From Ignavibacteriota bacterium (GTDB lineage Bacteria; Bacteroidota; Ignavibacteria; Ignavibacteriales; Melioribacteraceae): a stretch of DNA of 64,000 bases. The notes under the pieces are model-generated. The model did not search any database and had not been told where the DNA came from. It saw only the letters and a list, made by a program, of their open reading frames with translations. Of this stretch, positions 8,151-17,216 are shown in pieces. Location: contig JADJWT010000001.1 of assembly GCA_016716225.1 (NCBI GenBank), forward strand, positions 3,606,501 to 3,670,500, read 5' to 3'. How positions within the stretch are numbered: position 1 is the first letter of the stretch; each line of letters starts with the position of its first letter. Position numbers and translations under genes: made by a program.

Positions 8151-11100
8151 CTATAAATTAGTTGGAATAATAATTTGGAAACAAACTCCGCCATTTAAAT
8201 TTGATTCAACATTAATTTCACCTTTATGAATTTCGACAAAACTTTTTACAATACTTAAGCCAAGTCCGGTTCCATCAATATTTGAAGCATTTTCTCCTCT
8301 ATAAAATGGCTCAAAAATTAATTTCCAATCATTTTTATTAATTCCGTTTCCATTATCACAAACGGTTAGATAAATTTTTTCATCTTTTTCAGAAGCATTT
8401 AAGTTTATTGTTGAATTATTATTGGAATATTTTATTGCATTTGTCAATAGATTTGTAAGAACGTGACTAATTATTTTACCATCAATATTATATTCGTTTT
8501 TTGAAAGATTATTTTCCAAAATAATATTTTGTTCATTTCTCTTTTTATATTCAGCTTCCGAAATAATATTTTCCAATAAATCCTTAATGTTTGTTAAGGA
8601 TAAATTTAGTTCGATTTTTGTTTTATCATTTTTACTTAATGTTAATATTTCTCCAAGTAAATCAACCATTTTATCAACTGATTCTTGAATTTTTCTTGTA
8701 TGCCTAATCACATTTTCTGTATCATTATTGTTAATGTATGTTTCAATCAATTCCGAAGCACTGAATATTGTTGTTAACGGAGTTCTAAATTCATGCGAAG
8801 CCATAGACATAAATTGCGATTTTAACCTGTTTAATTCTTTTTCTTTTTCTAAAGCATCTAAAACAATTTTTTCTGCATGTTTTGTTTTCTTAATTTCATT
8901 TTCCAATTTGTAATTTGCTTCTTTTAATTGTTCGGTCCTTTCGTTAACCATTTTTTCCAAATTGTTTTTATATAATTCTAACTCAGTTTCAGCTTTTATT
9001 TTTTCAGTTATATCTTCAGCTAAAGTTAAGAAAAGATCTTTTCCGGCAATTGTTATTATCTCAATATTATAATTACAAATAAATGATGTTCCATCTTTTC
9101 TAAATAAATTGAGTTGTAAGTTTCTAACATTACCTTTTACATCTAGTTCTCTAAATATTTTTTTTCTATCTTCAAGTTTAATTAAACCAATTTCTAAAGC
9201 TGTTTTGCCAACTGATTCTTTTTTCGAAAAACCGGTAATTTTTTCAAAGCTTTTGTTCACGTCAATAAATTTATCTGTTTTTATATCTATGATTGTTTTT
9301 ATCAATGGACTGTTGAAAAATACTTTAGAAAATTTTTCTTCGGATTCAATAATTAATTCTTTTGCAACTTGTTTTTCCGTTATATCTCTCATAAAACATA
9401 AAACTGAATTAGGTGTGAATTTTACCATTCTAACTGCAAAATATTGGTAAACATTTTCAACAAAGTTAGAATATTCAAAACTTATCATATTCTCCGAATT
9501 GAAAGCTTCATCGATTTTATTTTGTAAAAGCACGGATATTTCTTTTGGTAAAACATCTTTGATATTTTTACCCATAAATTTTTCCGGTGGAAGAAACAGT
9601 TTAGAATAATCACTGCAATTATAATTTATGAAAACACCATTATTGCTGAATTCAAAAAGTAAATCAGGTAAAACTCCAACAATAGCTTTATTTTTTTGCT
9701 CACTTTTTATAAGAGTTTCTTTTGCAAATTGTTTTTCATAAATAGTCCAAATTACATTTCCAAATAATTCTAATGCAGTTATATCTTGATCAATATAATT
9801 CGTAGGTTTATTTCCAACTCCAATAATTGCAACAATTCTTCCTTCTTTAAATACCGGAACAATTAATTGTCTAATTAAATCAGTGTGTCCTTCCGGTAAT
9901 TCACTTTTGTGATTAATATTTTTATAATCATTTATTACAATTGTTTTTCTATTCTTAATTGAATCAGCCCAAATTCCAGCTTTACTTAAATTTGTATTAT
10001 GATGTTTTTTATCCACCAAACAATTTTGATCTTTTGTGTTGGTGGACCATTGCTGTAAAAGAACATTTTCTTCATTTTCATCTATATGATGCCAAAATGA
10101 TACTTTACTATTTGTAAGTTCTTTGGAATAATCGAGTGCTTTTTGCATTACTTCATCAATGGTGTGGTTTGCTGCATATTCAAAAAGTTCAATTCTCTTC
10201 TTAAATATATTTTTATTAATAACTTCAATAGTAATATCACGTAAGAAAGCCACAAATACTTTTGATTCACCATTATTAATTGATGAAATACTTATTTCAA
10301 CATTTACTAAATTTTCATCTTTTCGTACAAGATAGATTTGAAATTTACTTTCAACGGCTTTATTTTTTTGCTCGTTAAAAATTTTATTTAATTCATTTCC
10401 TGAGATTATGGAATTTATTTCTTTTCCAATAATTTCTGATTTCGTATAACCAAGCATTTCGCAAGCTGCATTATTCAAATCTTGAATTTTATTATCTATA
10501 TCAAAAATTAAAAATCCTTCAAGAGATGAATGAATTATTGAGCTGTATAACTCAGCATCTTTCTCAATTTGTTTTATCATTTTTTCATGCTCGGTCATAT
10601 TTCTTGCAATTGATAAAACAAATTCTTGTTGATCAATTTTTACTAATGTTGCACTAATTTCTAGCGGAATATTAGTGCCATTTTTATTAATTGCGTTACA
10701 TAGTTGATTTTCAAATCTTTTTAAAATTGGCAAGTCTTTATACTTTTTAATTATTTGATTTTTAAATTGACCGGTAAAAAAATTTGTAAGATTTATTTTG
10801 TTAAATTCTTCTTTAGAATAATTACACATTTTACTGGCAATATCGTTACACTCAATAATTTGAAATGATTTAGGATCGCTAATAAAAATTGCATCATTTG
10901 CATTGTTGAAAATTTCATGATATTTCAATTCATTTGCGGCAATTTTAGCATGAGCTTTTTCAAGCTCTGTAATATCAACAACGTTAACAAAAAGTACTTG
11001 CTGATTTTTATTATCATGAATTATTTCTTGATGTTTTCCAAATATTTGAATCTGTTTTTCTTTTGCTTGAAATCTAAAAACTTTGTTATCTGGTCGTTTA

Positions 11101-11489
11101 AAAAATGCATGATAAATACTTAAGAATTTATTTGAGTCTCCAGTTGTTAAAAATAAATTGAAAGGTTTATTTTTAATTTCGGATAAATTCAAATTTAGAA
11201 TATTTTGCATTTCTAAATTTGCATTAAGAATTGTTCCGGAAGAATCTAAAAGGATATAGCCAATCGGAGCATTATTAAATAAGTGATAATAATTTTGTTT
11301 GCTTTCTTCCAACTTTTCTTGAGCAATTCTCAATTCTTCATTTTGAATTTCCAACTCAATTTGGTGAACTTTTAATTCGTGAATAATTTCTTTAAAATCT
11401 TTTTGACTGAGTAAGTCAAATTCAAAATCTTTTTCACTAAGCTTATTTAAAGCAATTTTTCTTAATTCATCATTTTCGGAATTGGACAT
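8151..11489 (-). CDS. Multi-PAS/GAF cytoplasmic sensor histidine kinase
   Basis: The 1112-residue kinase lacks membrane segments. It begins with a helical lead ending HELKVHQIELEIQNEELR (about 38-55). Next come a PAS domain with NNAPIGYILLD, a second PAS (about 190-300), a third (about 310-425), a GAF domain (about 435-590), and PAS 4 and 5 (about 600-825). A coiled coil leads to HisKA with His899 in MASHEFRTPL, then HATPase_c with N-box LLTNAIKYS and G2 GTGLGLSIV. Many PAS units suggest integration of several signals, but no ligand-specific residues can be named. It is third in the operon, 4 bases after the preceding kinase. Confidence 0.93.
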   Translation of the reverse strand: MSNSENDELRKIALNKLSEKDFEFDLLSQKDFKEIIHELKVHQIELEIQNEELRIAQEKLEESKQNYYHLFNNAPIGYILLDSSGTILNANLEMQNILNLNLSEIKNKPFNLFLTTGDSNKFLSIYHAFFKRPDNKVFRFQAKEKQIQIFGKHQEIIHDNKNQQVLFVNVVDITELEKAHAKIAANELKYHEIFNNANDAIFISDPKSFQIIECNDIASKMCNYSKEEFNKINLTNFFTGQFKNQIIKKYKDLPILKRFENQLCNAINKNGTNIPLEISATLVKIDQQEFVLSIARNMTEHEKMIKQIEKDAELYSSIIHSSLEGFLIFDIDNKIQDLNNAACEMLGYTKSEIIGKEINSIISGNELNKIFNEQKNKAVESKFQIYLVRKDENLVNVEISISSINNGESKVFVAFLRDITIEVINKNIFKKRIELFEYAANHTIDEVMQKALDYSKELTNSKVSFWHHIDENEENVLLQQWSTNTKDQNCLVDKKHHNTNLSKAGIWADSIKNRKTIVINDYKNINHKSELPEGHTDLIRQLIVPVFKEGRIVAIIGVGNKPTNYIDQDITALELFGNVIWTIYEKQFAKETLIKSEQKNKAIVGVLPDLLFEFSNNGVFINYNCSDYSKLFLPPEKFMGKNIKDVLPKEISVLLQNKIDEAFNSENMISFEYSNFVENVYQYFAVRMVKFTPNSVLCFMRDITEKQVAKELIIESEEKFSKVFFNSPLIKTIIDIKTDKFIDVNKSFEKITGFSKKESVGKTALEIGLIKLEDRKKIFRELDVKGNVRNLQLNLFRKDGTSFICNYNIEIITIAGKDLFLTLAEDITEKIKAETELELYKNNLEKMVNERTEQLKEANYKLENEIKKTKHAEKIVLDALEKEKELNRLKSQFMSMASHEFRTPLTTIFSASELIETYINNNDTENVIRHTRKIQESVDKMVDLLGEILTLSKNDKTKIELNLSLTNIKDLLENIISEAEYKKRNEQNIILENNLSKNEYNIDGKIISHVLTNLLTNAIKYSNNNSTINLNASEKDEKIYLTVCDNGNGINKNDWKLIFEPFYRGENASNIDGTGLGLSIVKSFVEIHKGEINVESNLNGGVCFQIIIPTNL

Positions 11490-11493
11490 TTTC

Positions 11494-12765
11494 TTAGCCT
11501 TTTATTTTTCTTGTTGGAAGAATAATTGTAAATTTTGTTCCCTTTTTACTTTCGCTAAAAACTGAAATTTTTCCAGTCATTTTTTCAACATATTCTTTAC
11601 AAATCTTTAAACCCAATCCGGATCCAATTTCATTATTGGTTCCTTCTGTTGATTCCACTTTTCTATTTTCAAAAATGCTTTTTAAAACATCATCATTCAT
11701 TCCAATTCCATTATCTGAAATTGTAATTGAAGCTTGATTATCTTTATATTCGCAATGAATATTAATCTCACCACCGTAATTAGTAAATTTAATTGAATTG
11801 GATATTACGTTACGATAAACTGTAGAAATCATGAATTTATCGCAAAGACAGTAAAAATTTTCCTTTCGATGAAAATTGATTGTAATATTTTTTAATATTG
11901 CAGCTTTACTTGTAAGATTTAAAACTTCATCTATAATTAAATTTTGATTAAGATTTGTTAACGTAATATTTTCCAAATCAAAATTAATTTTTGATAAGTC
12001 AAGAAAATTATCGATAAAATGATATAAATTTTTACTTACAGAATTTATTGAAATAAGACAATCATGTATTTCATTTTCATTTAATTTGTCTTTTTCATCA
12101 AGCAAAAATTTTGAATATCCTAAAATTGAGTTAAGCGGATTTCTGATATCATGAGCAATACTTGAAATAAATTTGGATTTGTTCAAAACAAATTCTTGCA
12201 TTTTCTTTTCAAATATTTTCTGAATTGTAATATCATTAACGATAACTAAAATTTTTTTTGTATTATTTTTTACAAATACAGAATTACTAAAATCACTACC
12301 AATAATTCTTCCGTAAAATGTTTTGTTTGACGCACTAATAAATTGGTAATCAAATATTTTATTTTTTGGATGATTAAAGAAAGAGTGATATATACTTAGA
12401 AAATCTTCTTTCTCAACAATAAAATTATTTAAAGGCTTATTCAAAATATCCGAAGCAGATAAATCCAAATAATTTTGGAAACAAATATTGCTTTTGTGAA
12501 TAATTGCTTTGTCATCTAAAACTAAATAACCAACGGGCGCATTGTTATATAAATCAAAGTATTCATTTTTAATAATTTCAATTTCTGATTGAATATTTCT
12601 TAATTCTTCATTTTGGTTTTCTAATTCAATTTGCTGAACATATAATTCGTTAATTAGTTTACGAATTTTCTCACCCGTTTTAGTATCAATGTTTCTTAGA
12701 TTTTTTTCAATTTCAGCATAATCATTAGATATAGAGTTTTTCGCTGAATCAACAGTACTTTCCAT
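11494..12765 (-). CDS. PAS-domain sensor histidine kinase
   Basis: The 423-residue cytoplasmic kinase opens with a helical lead containing LYVQQIELENQNEELRNIQ. A PAS domain follows (about 70-185, NNAPVGYLVLD). HisKA has His205 in SSIAHDIRNPL, and the HATPase_c domain has N-box NSIKFTN, G1 ISDNGIGM and G2 GSGLGLKIC. The lead and first PAS closely resemble those of the next kinase (8151-11489), so the two share an input module. The gene starts 2 bases after the CheB-CheR fusion. Confidence 0.93.
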   Translation of the reverse strand: MESTVDSAKNSISNDYAEIEKNLRNIDTKTGEKIRKLINELYVQQIELENQNEELRNIQSEIEIIKNEYFDLYNNAPVGYLVLDDKAIIHKSNICFQNYLDLSASDILNKPLNNFIVEKEDFLSIYHSFFNHPKNKIFDYQFISASNKTFYGRIIGSDFSNSVFVKNNTKKILVIVNDITIQKIFEKKMQEFVLNKSKFISSIAHDIRNPLNSILGYSKFLLDEKDKLNENEIHDCLISINSVSKNLYHFIDNFLDLSKINFDLENITLTNLNQNLIIDEVLNLTSKAAILKNITINFHRKENFYCLCDKFMISTVYRNVISNSIKFTNYGGEINIHCEYKDNQASITISDNGIGMNDDVLKSIFENRKVESTEGTNNEIGSGLGLKICKEYVEKMTGKISVFSESKKGTKFTIILPTRKIKG

Positions 12766-12767
12766 TA

Positions 12768-15700
12768 TTACTTCTTTTTTCTCCTTTCACTTTTAGAATT
12801 TATTGATCTAATTTTTTCTTTAAAATTTTCATCTAAGTTATTGCTTTCTTGTTGAATTATATCAGATATTTGGTTTACATAAATTTCAGCATCTTCAATC
12901 TGTTTCTGGAAGTTTACTAATTCACTAATATCTTGTATTACTCCATATACTCTCATTATTTTATCTTCAACAATTTCTGCTTTGCCAATAACTCGAATAT
13001 TTTTTTCATTATTTTTTGCTGAAATAATTTTAACATTATGGTCAAAATCTTTACCGAGATTTAAACAATCTGAAAATGCGTTTTTGATAATTTCTTTATC
13101 ATTTTTAACATAATATTTCAGACTATTTTCCAAATTTATTCTTGAATCTTTTCTCATATCAAAAATATCATAAACTGTATTTGTCCAAAAAATTGAATTA
13201 TCATTCAGATCAATTTCCCATCCACCAATTTTAGCAAGTTGCGAAGTTTGCAATAACCATTTTTCATTCTTTAGGAATCGATCTTCAATTCCATGAAGTT
13301 CAGTAATTTCAACAAGTGTAAGAATTACACCAGATTGTGAATCTTTTGAAATTAAATATGGTCTAACACTAACAATATAATAATGACTGTTTAATGAAAA
13401 TTCTGTAGTTAAAATTTCGCCGGTAAATTGAACTTGCTCAATTAGTCCGCAGAGATTTGGTTTTTCCCAACGATAAAGAATATCTTCAAAACTTTTGCCT
13501 AAATCATTTTCATTTATTCGTAAAATTTCTTGAGCTTTTGGCGTAAACTTTCTTAACTCTAAATTATCATCAAAAAATACAACAGCAAGCTGAAGTCCGT
13601 TGATTAAATTTTCAATATCGTTATTTAATTCTGTTAGTTCTAATATTTTTGTTTGATGTTCTGAGTTTACTGTATGCAATTCTTCATTAACCGATTGAAG
13701 CTCTTCATTTGTACTTTGTAGTTCTTCATTACTAGCTAAAAGTTCTTCGTTTGCTGCTTGAAGTTCTTCGTTGGAAGTTTCCAATTCTTCAATCGTTGCT
13801 TGAAGATTTTCTTTTGTGAATTGAAGCTCTTGTTCAAGATCAGAAATTCTTTGAAGCGCTTGTTCACCGATATCTAAATTATCCAAAACATTTAGATTTT
13901 CAGTTTCTTTTGTTTCGGCAAATTTTTCAAAAAATATTGCTCCAATTTGTTCTTGATGTTTTTTCCCTTCAATTAAAATAAATTTGAGCGAATAAATTTC
14001 AACATTATCACCAACTTTAATTTTGATATTTTTGTAAATAATTTCTTCTGATTTTATAAATAGTTTTTGAATTGCTGTTGAAATTGGAACTTCTAAATCT
14101 TTGTTAATTAATTTTGTAATGTTGTTTGTAAGTTTTCCCGTAGGAAATTTTAAAAACTTTGAAGCATCTCCAATTATGTGTAAAATTTCACTATGTTCAT
14201 TTACAATAATTGTTAGAGGCAAAAATCTTCCATAAGCACTTTCTAAAAATCTGTTTAAAATTCTCTCTTCATCATGTTGATTTAAATTATTATTTCTACG
14301 TGGTTTTTCAGTTAAACCAACTCTATGTGTTTGCATAGGAATACTTAATTTGTGTAAATCAATAATTGATGGTTTACCTTTTGATTTATAAATTTTCCAT
14401 TTGTGATTTATTGTGTCAAAATATTCTGAATAATCACCAATTGACTCGCTTGAACCCAAGAAAAGAAATCCGCCCTCATTAAGTGAGAAATTAAAAAAAT
14501 CGAAAACTTTATTTTGTAACGAAGGTTGCAAGTAGATTAAAAGATTTCTGCACGTAATTAAATCAATATTTGGGAATGGCGGATCTTTAATTAAATTGTG
14601 TTTTGCAAAAACAACCATCTCTCTAATTTTTCGTGATATTTTAAAACCTACATCTTGCTTAATAAAATATTTACTAATTCTACTTTCATCAATTTCATTA
14701 ACAATGCTGTCAACAAATAATCCATTACTTGCTTTTATAATTGCTTCATGGTCAACATCGGTTGCAAAAATTTTAATTTGAATTTTATTACCAATTTTTT
14801 CTAAAAATTCATAACATAAAATCGCTATTGAATATGCTTCTTCTCCAGTTGAGCAGCCAGCAACCCAAATTCTAATTTCTTTCTTTTGATTTTTCTGAAT
14901 TAATTGCGGAATTATATCTTTCTGTAAAATTGAAAATGCTTCTTCATCTCTAAAAAAACTTGTAACTCCAATTAAAAGATCGCGGGATAACGTACTTACT
15001 TCTCTGGCATTTCCATCTAAATATTTAATATATTCTTGAAGATCATTAATTTGGTTTAAGTACATTCGTCGTTCAATTCTTCTAACCATTGTACTAATTT
15101 TATAATTTGAATAATCAATCTTGTGAGTATCTCTAATGATTGAAAATATTCTCAAAATTCCATCTTGTTTTGAAGTAAAAAGTTTTGATTTTTCCTCTAA
15201 ATCAAACGATAACCCATTTGCGTAACTATTAAGTTTTTCCGCAATTGCGTTTGGTGGAAGAATAAAATCAACCAATTCAGAATTTATTGCACTTCTCGGC
15301 ATTCCATCAAACTGTGCAGTTTCCGGTTCTTGAACAATTACTAATCCACCGTTTTCTTTAATGTCTTTTAAACCGCTTGTTCCATCGCTCCCAGTTCCGG
15401 AAAGGACAACTCCAACTGCCATTTCTCCAGCATCTTTCGCTAAGGATTTAAAGAAAATATCAATTGGAAGATTCAAACCATGTTTATGATTTTGTTCAAA
15501 TAACATCAATTGATTATGATAAATTGTCATATTCATTTTTGGCGGAATAAGGTAAACACAATTTTGCTTAATAGTCATTTCATTTTCAGCTCTTAAAACT
15601 TTCATTTGTGTTTTCTTTGAAAGCAATTCAACCATTAAACTTTTATAATCAGGAGATAAATGCTGAATTACAATAAATGCCATTCCCGTATTTGAAGGCA

Positions 15701-15785
15701 AACTTGAAAATAATTCTTCAATTGCTTTTAAACCACCCGCTGATGCGCCAATAGCAACAATAAAAAACTTTTCGTTTTCTTGCAT
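12768..15785 (-). CDS. CheB-CheR fusion with C-terminal PAS domains
   Basis: An in-frame TTG exists at 15830, but the ATG at 15785 has GAAGAGA 5 bases upstream and places the CheB motif at the usual distance, giving 1005 residues. CheB methylesterase (about 6-190) shows Ser15 in GASAGG, His42 in VIQHLSP and Asp134 in GTGSDGTSG. CheR methyltransferase (about 205-475) shows SFFRDEEAF and the SAM motif VAGCSTGEEAYS. A long coiled coil built on NEELQ repeats (about 640-730) leads to two PAS domains. CheB lacks its regulatory receiver. Such fusions occur in bacteria outside flagellar clusters and probably act in sensing rather than swimming. It is the first gene of the four-gene operon. Confidence 0.92.
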   Translation of the reverse strand: MQENEKFFIVAIGASAGGLKAIEELFSSLPSNTGMAFIVIQHLSPDYKSLMVELLSKKTQMKVLRAENEMTIKQNCVYLIPPKMNMTIYHNQLMLFEQNHKHGLNLPIDIFFKSLAKDAGEMAVGVVLSGTGSDGTSGLKDIKENGGLVIVQEPETAQFDGMPRSAINSELVDFILPPNAIAEKLNSYANGLSFDLEEKSKLFTSKQDGILRIFSIIRDTHKIDYSNYKISTMVRRIERRMYLNQINDLQEYIKYLDGNAREVSTLSRDLLIGVTSFFRDEEAFSILQKDIIPQLIQKNQKKEIRIWVAGCSTGEEAYSIAILCYEFLEKIGNKIQIKIFATDVDHEAIIKASNGLFVDSIVNEIDESRISKYFIKQDVGFKISRKIREMVVFAKHNLIKDPPFPNIDLITCRNLLIYLQPSLQNKVFDFFNFSLNEGGFLFLGSSESIGDYSEYFDTINHKWKIYKSKGKPSIIDLHKLSIPMQTHRVGLTEKPRRNNNLNQHDEERILNRFLESAYGRFLPLTIIVNEHSEILHIIGDASKFLKFPTGKLTNNITKLINKDLEVPISTAIQKLFIKSEEIIYKNIKIKVGDNVEIYSLKFILIEGKKHQEQIGAIFFEKFAETKETENLNVLDNLDIGEQALQRISDLEQELQFTKENLQATIEELETSNEELQAANEELLASNEELQSTNEELQSVNEELHTVNSEHQTKILELTELNNDIENLINGLQLAVVFFDDNLELRKFTPKAQEILRINENDLGKSFEDILYRWEKPNLCGLIEQVQFTGEILTTEFSLNSHYYIVSVRPYLISKDSQSGVILTLVEITELHGIEDRFLKNEKWLLQTSQLAKIGGWEIDLNDNSIFWTNTVYDIFDMRKDSRINLENSLKYYVKNDKEIIKNAFSDCLNLGKDFDHNVKIISAKNNEKNIRVIGKAEIVEDKIMRVYGVIQDISELVNFQKQIEDAEIYVNQISDIIQQESNNLDENFKEKIRSINSKSERRKKK

Positions 15786-16106
15786 ATTTTCTCTTCGATA
15801 ATTTGATAATAAAATATTATCAAGATACAAATAAAAATTTTGGGGTAATTTTTATCAAATTGTATCTTGAATATGAAACTGAAATAAATTTATATATATA
15901 ATATATTACTTAAATCATCACAGTTTTGAAATGAATACAAAACTACTATAATAGGACAAAAAGTCTTGTATGATAAAATTAGTAAAATATTTTATAAATG
16001 TCTAAAAATTTTTAAAAGGTTTGAAATCAATTCTATTAGTAAAATTATAATAAAACATGTTTTAAATATTTGTTTCAAAAAAAAGAAATTGAGAATAAGT
16101 AAGAGA

Positions 16107-16577
16107 TTATTTAAAGAATAATTTTCTTTTAACATTTGAACCTAATACAATTCCGGCACTAATTATTACTAAATTTTTAATAATGTATTGACCCTCCAAA
16201 GTTGGAGCATATGGTATTTTTGTAAAAACTTCATTTGGGAAAAAGAAAATTGGAGTTAAGGTTCCTAACATTTGCAAAAAAAGTAACAGAAGAGTAAATC
16301 TTAAAGCAAACCCAGTAAGAAGACCAATGCCGATTAGCACTTCCCATAAAGCGAGAATAATGATTGAAAATTCTGACGAAATAATTCCGAATGAAATTTG
16401 ATCTATTGTTCTAACTGCAAGTTCTTGTGCCGGGCTCAACCCCGGGAAAAATTTTAAAATACCAAACCAAAAAAAAATTATGCCTACACTAATTCTTAAA
16501 AGAAAAATTCCATTTCTAAACATCCAGTTGATAATAATATTATCTAAATTTTCTATTTTCTTAACAATCATTCCCAT
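16107..16577 (-). CDS. DoxX-family membrane protein
   Basis: The 156-residue protein has four membrane segments: about 22-40, 68-88, 92-112 and 130-146. The first contains FLLRISVGIIFFWFGILKFFPG, typical of the DoxX superfamily (first 16 residues FLLRISVGIIFFWFGI). The third segment lies in LIGIGLLTGFALRFTLLLLF. The start ATG at 16577 has AAGGGG 8 bases upstream. The gene is monocistronic between the sensory operon and a pseudogene relic. Function is unknown; the related YkgB and MauE branches handle redox or quinone-linked roles, which cannot be assigned here. Confidence 0.8.
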   Translation of the reverse strand: MGMIVKKIENLDNIIINWMFRNGIFLLRISVGIIFFWFGILKFFPGLSPAQELAVRTIDQISFGIISSEFSIIILALWEVLIGIGLLTGFALRFTLLLLFLQMLGTLTPIFFFPNEVFTKIPYAPTLEGQYIIKNLVIISAGIVLGSNVKRKLFFK

Positions 16578-16805
16578 TTTTCACCCCTTTCTAAAACTTT
16601 ATAATAGGAATATGATTATGCAATTAAAGTAAAAATTAAATTCAAAACAAACTGTCTCAAAAAAATATTTACAAAAAAATAGAGAAAAAGTATTCCAATA
16701 TATTTAATCTTAAGCGGAAAAGAATTTTTTATAAAAATGATTTAAGCTAATTTTTTCTCCTTCAAAATATCTTATGTACAATTTTAAAGTAATCTCAAAA
16801 AAGAA
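16578..16805. other. AT-rich gap upstream of the DoxX-family gene
   Basis: Only AT-rich sequence is seen between the DoxX promoter side and the glycoside-hydrolase relic. I find no coding frame, RNA or clear hairpin. Confidence 0.4.
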
Positions 16806-17093
16806 TTAATTTGCCTTAAATAATTTTAAATCTCCAAATAATCCATAATCCAACATTTGATAATCTTTGTCGGAAGGATAGTATTCTGTTCCACGCCACA
16901 ATGCCATGGACTAACCAAACTTGATATAGGATTTTTGTGATGAGGTCCATGTAGATTTTTAAACTACCAATAACTTCAACTTCAATTTTATTTTACCTTC
17001 AACTAAAAATTTTGAAATATCTAGTTTATCCGTTTCTAATGCAAATATTCCGGCATGTTTTTCATTAATGTTTACAGAAGCAATTGTTCCCTA
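16806..17093 (-). pseudogene. Frameshifted relic of a glycoside hydrolase C-terminal domain
   Basis: Reading the minus strand and changing frame three times gives a continuous domain. The first frame has GTIASVNINEKHAGIFALET and DKLDISKFLVEGK. The second has VEVIGSL, the third NLHGPHHKNPISSLVSPWH, and the last RGTEYYPSDKDYQMLDYGLF ending at a TAA at 16806-16808. The apparent lesions are two one-base losses in A runs near 16990 and 16960 and a two-base gain near 16900. The GSLKN-GPHH motif is known from the terminal galactose-binding-like domain of several glycoside hydrolases, including rhamnosidase-like enzymes. Nothing upstream of 17093 continues the gene, so only the tail of a former enzyme remains. 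Confidence 0.7.
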
Positions 17094-17216
17094 ACAATTT
17101 TCTAAAACAAGGTAATAGTAGATTTTATAATTGTATTTTAAAAACTTGAAAATATTTCTTTTTGTAAAAGAATGATTTGATTATAAGATTACTGGTAGGA
17201 TTTTTTACAAATATTT

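Noticed and set aside
15786..15830. Extra N-terminal 15 residues of the CheB-CheR fusion from a TTG
   Set aside because: The ATG at 15785 has a good ribosome-binding sequence and fits the CheB start; the extension is hydrophilic and unsupported.
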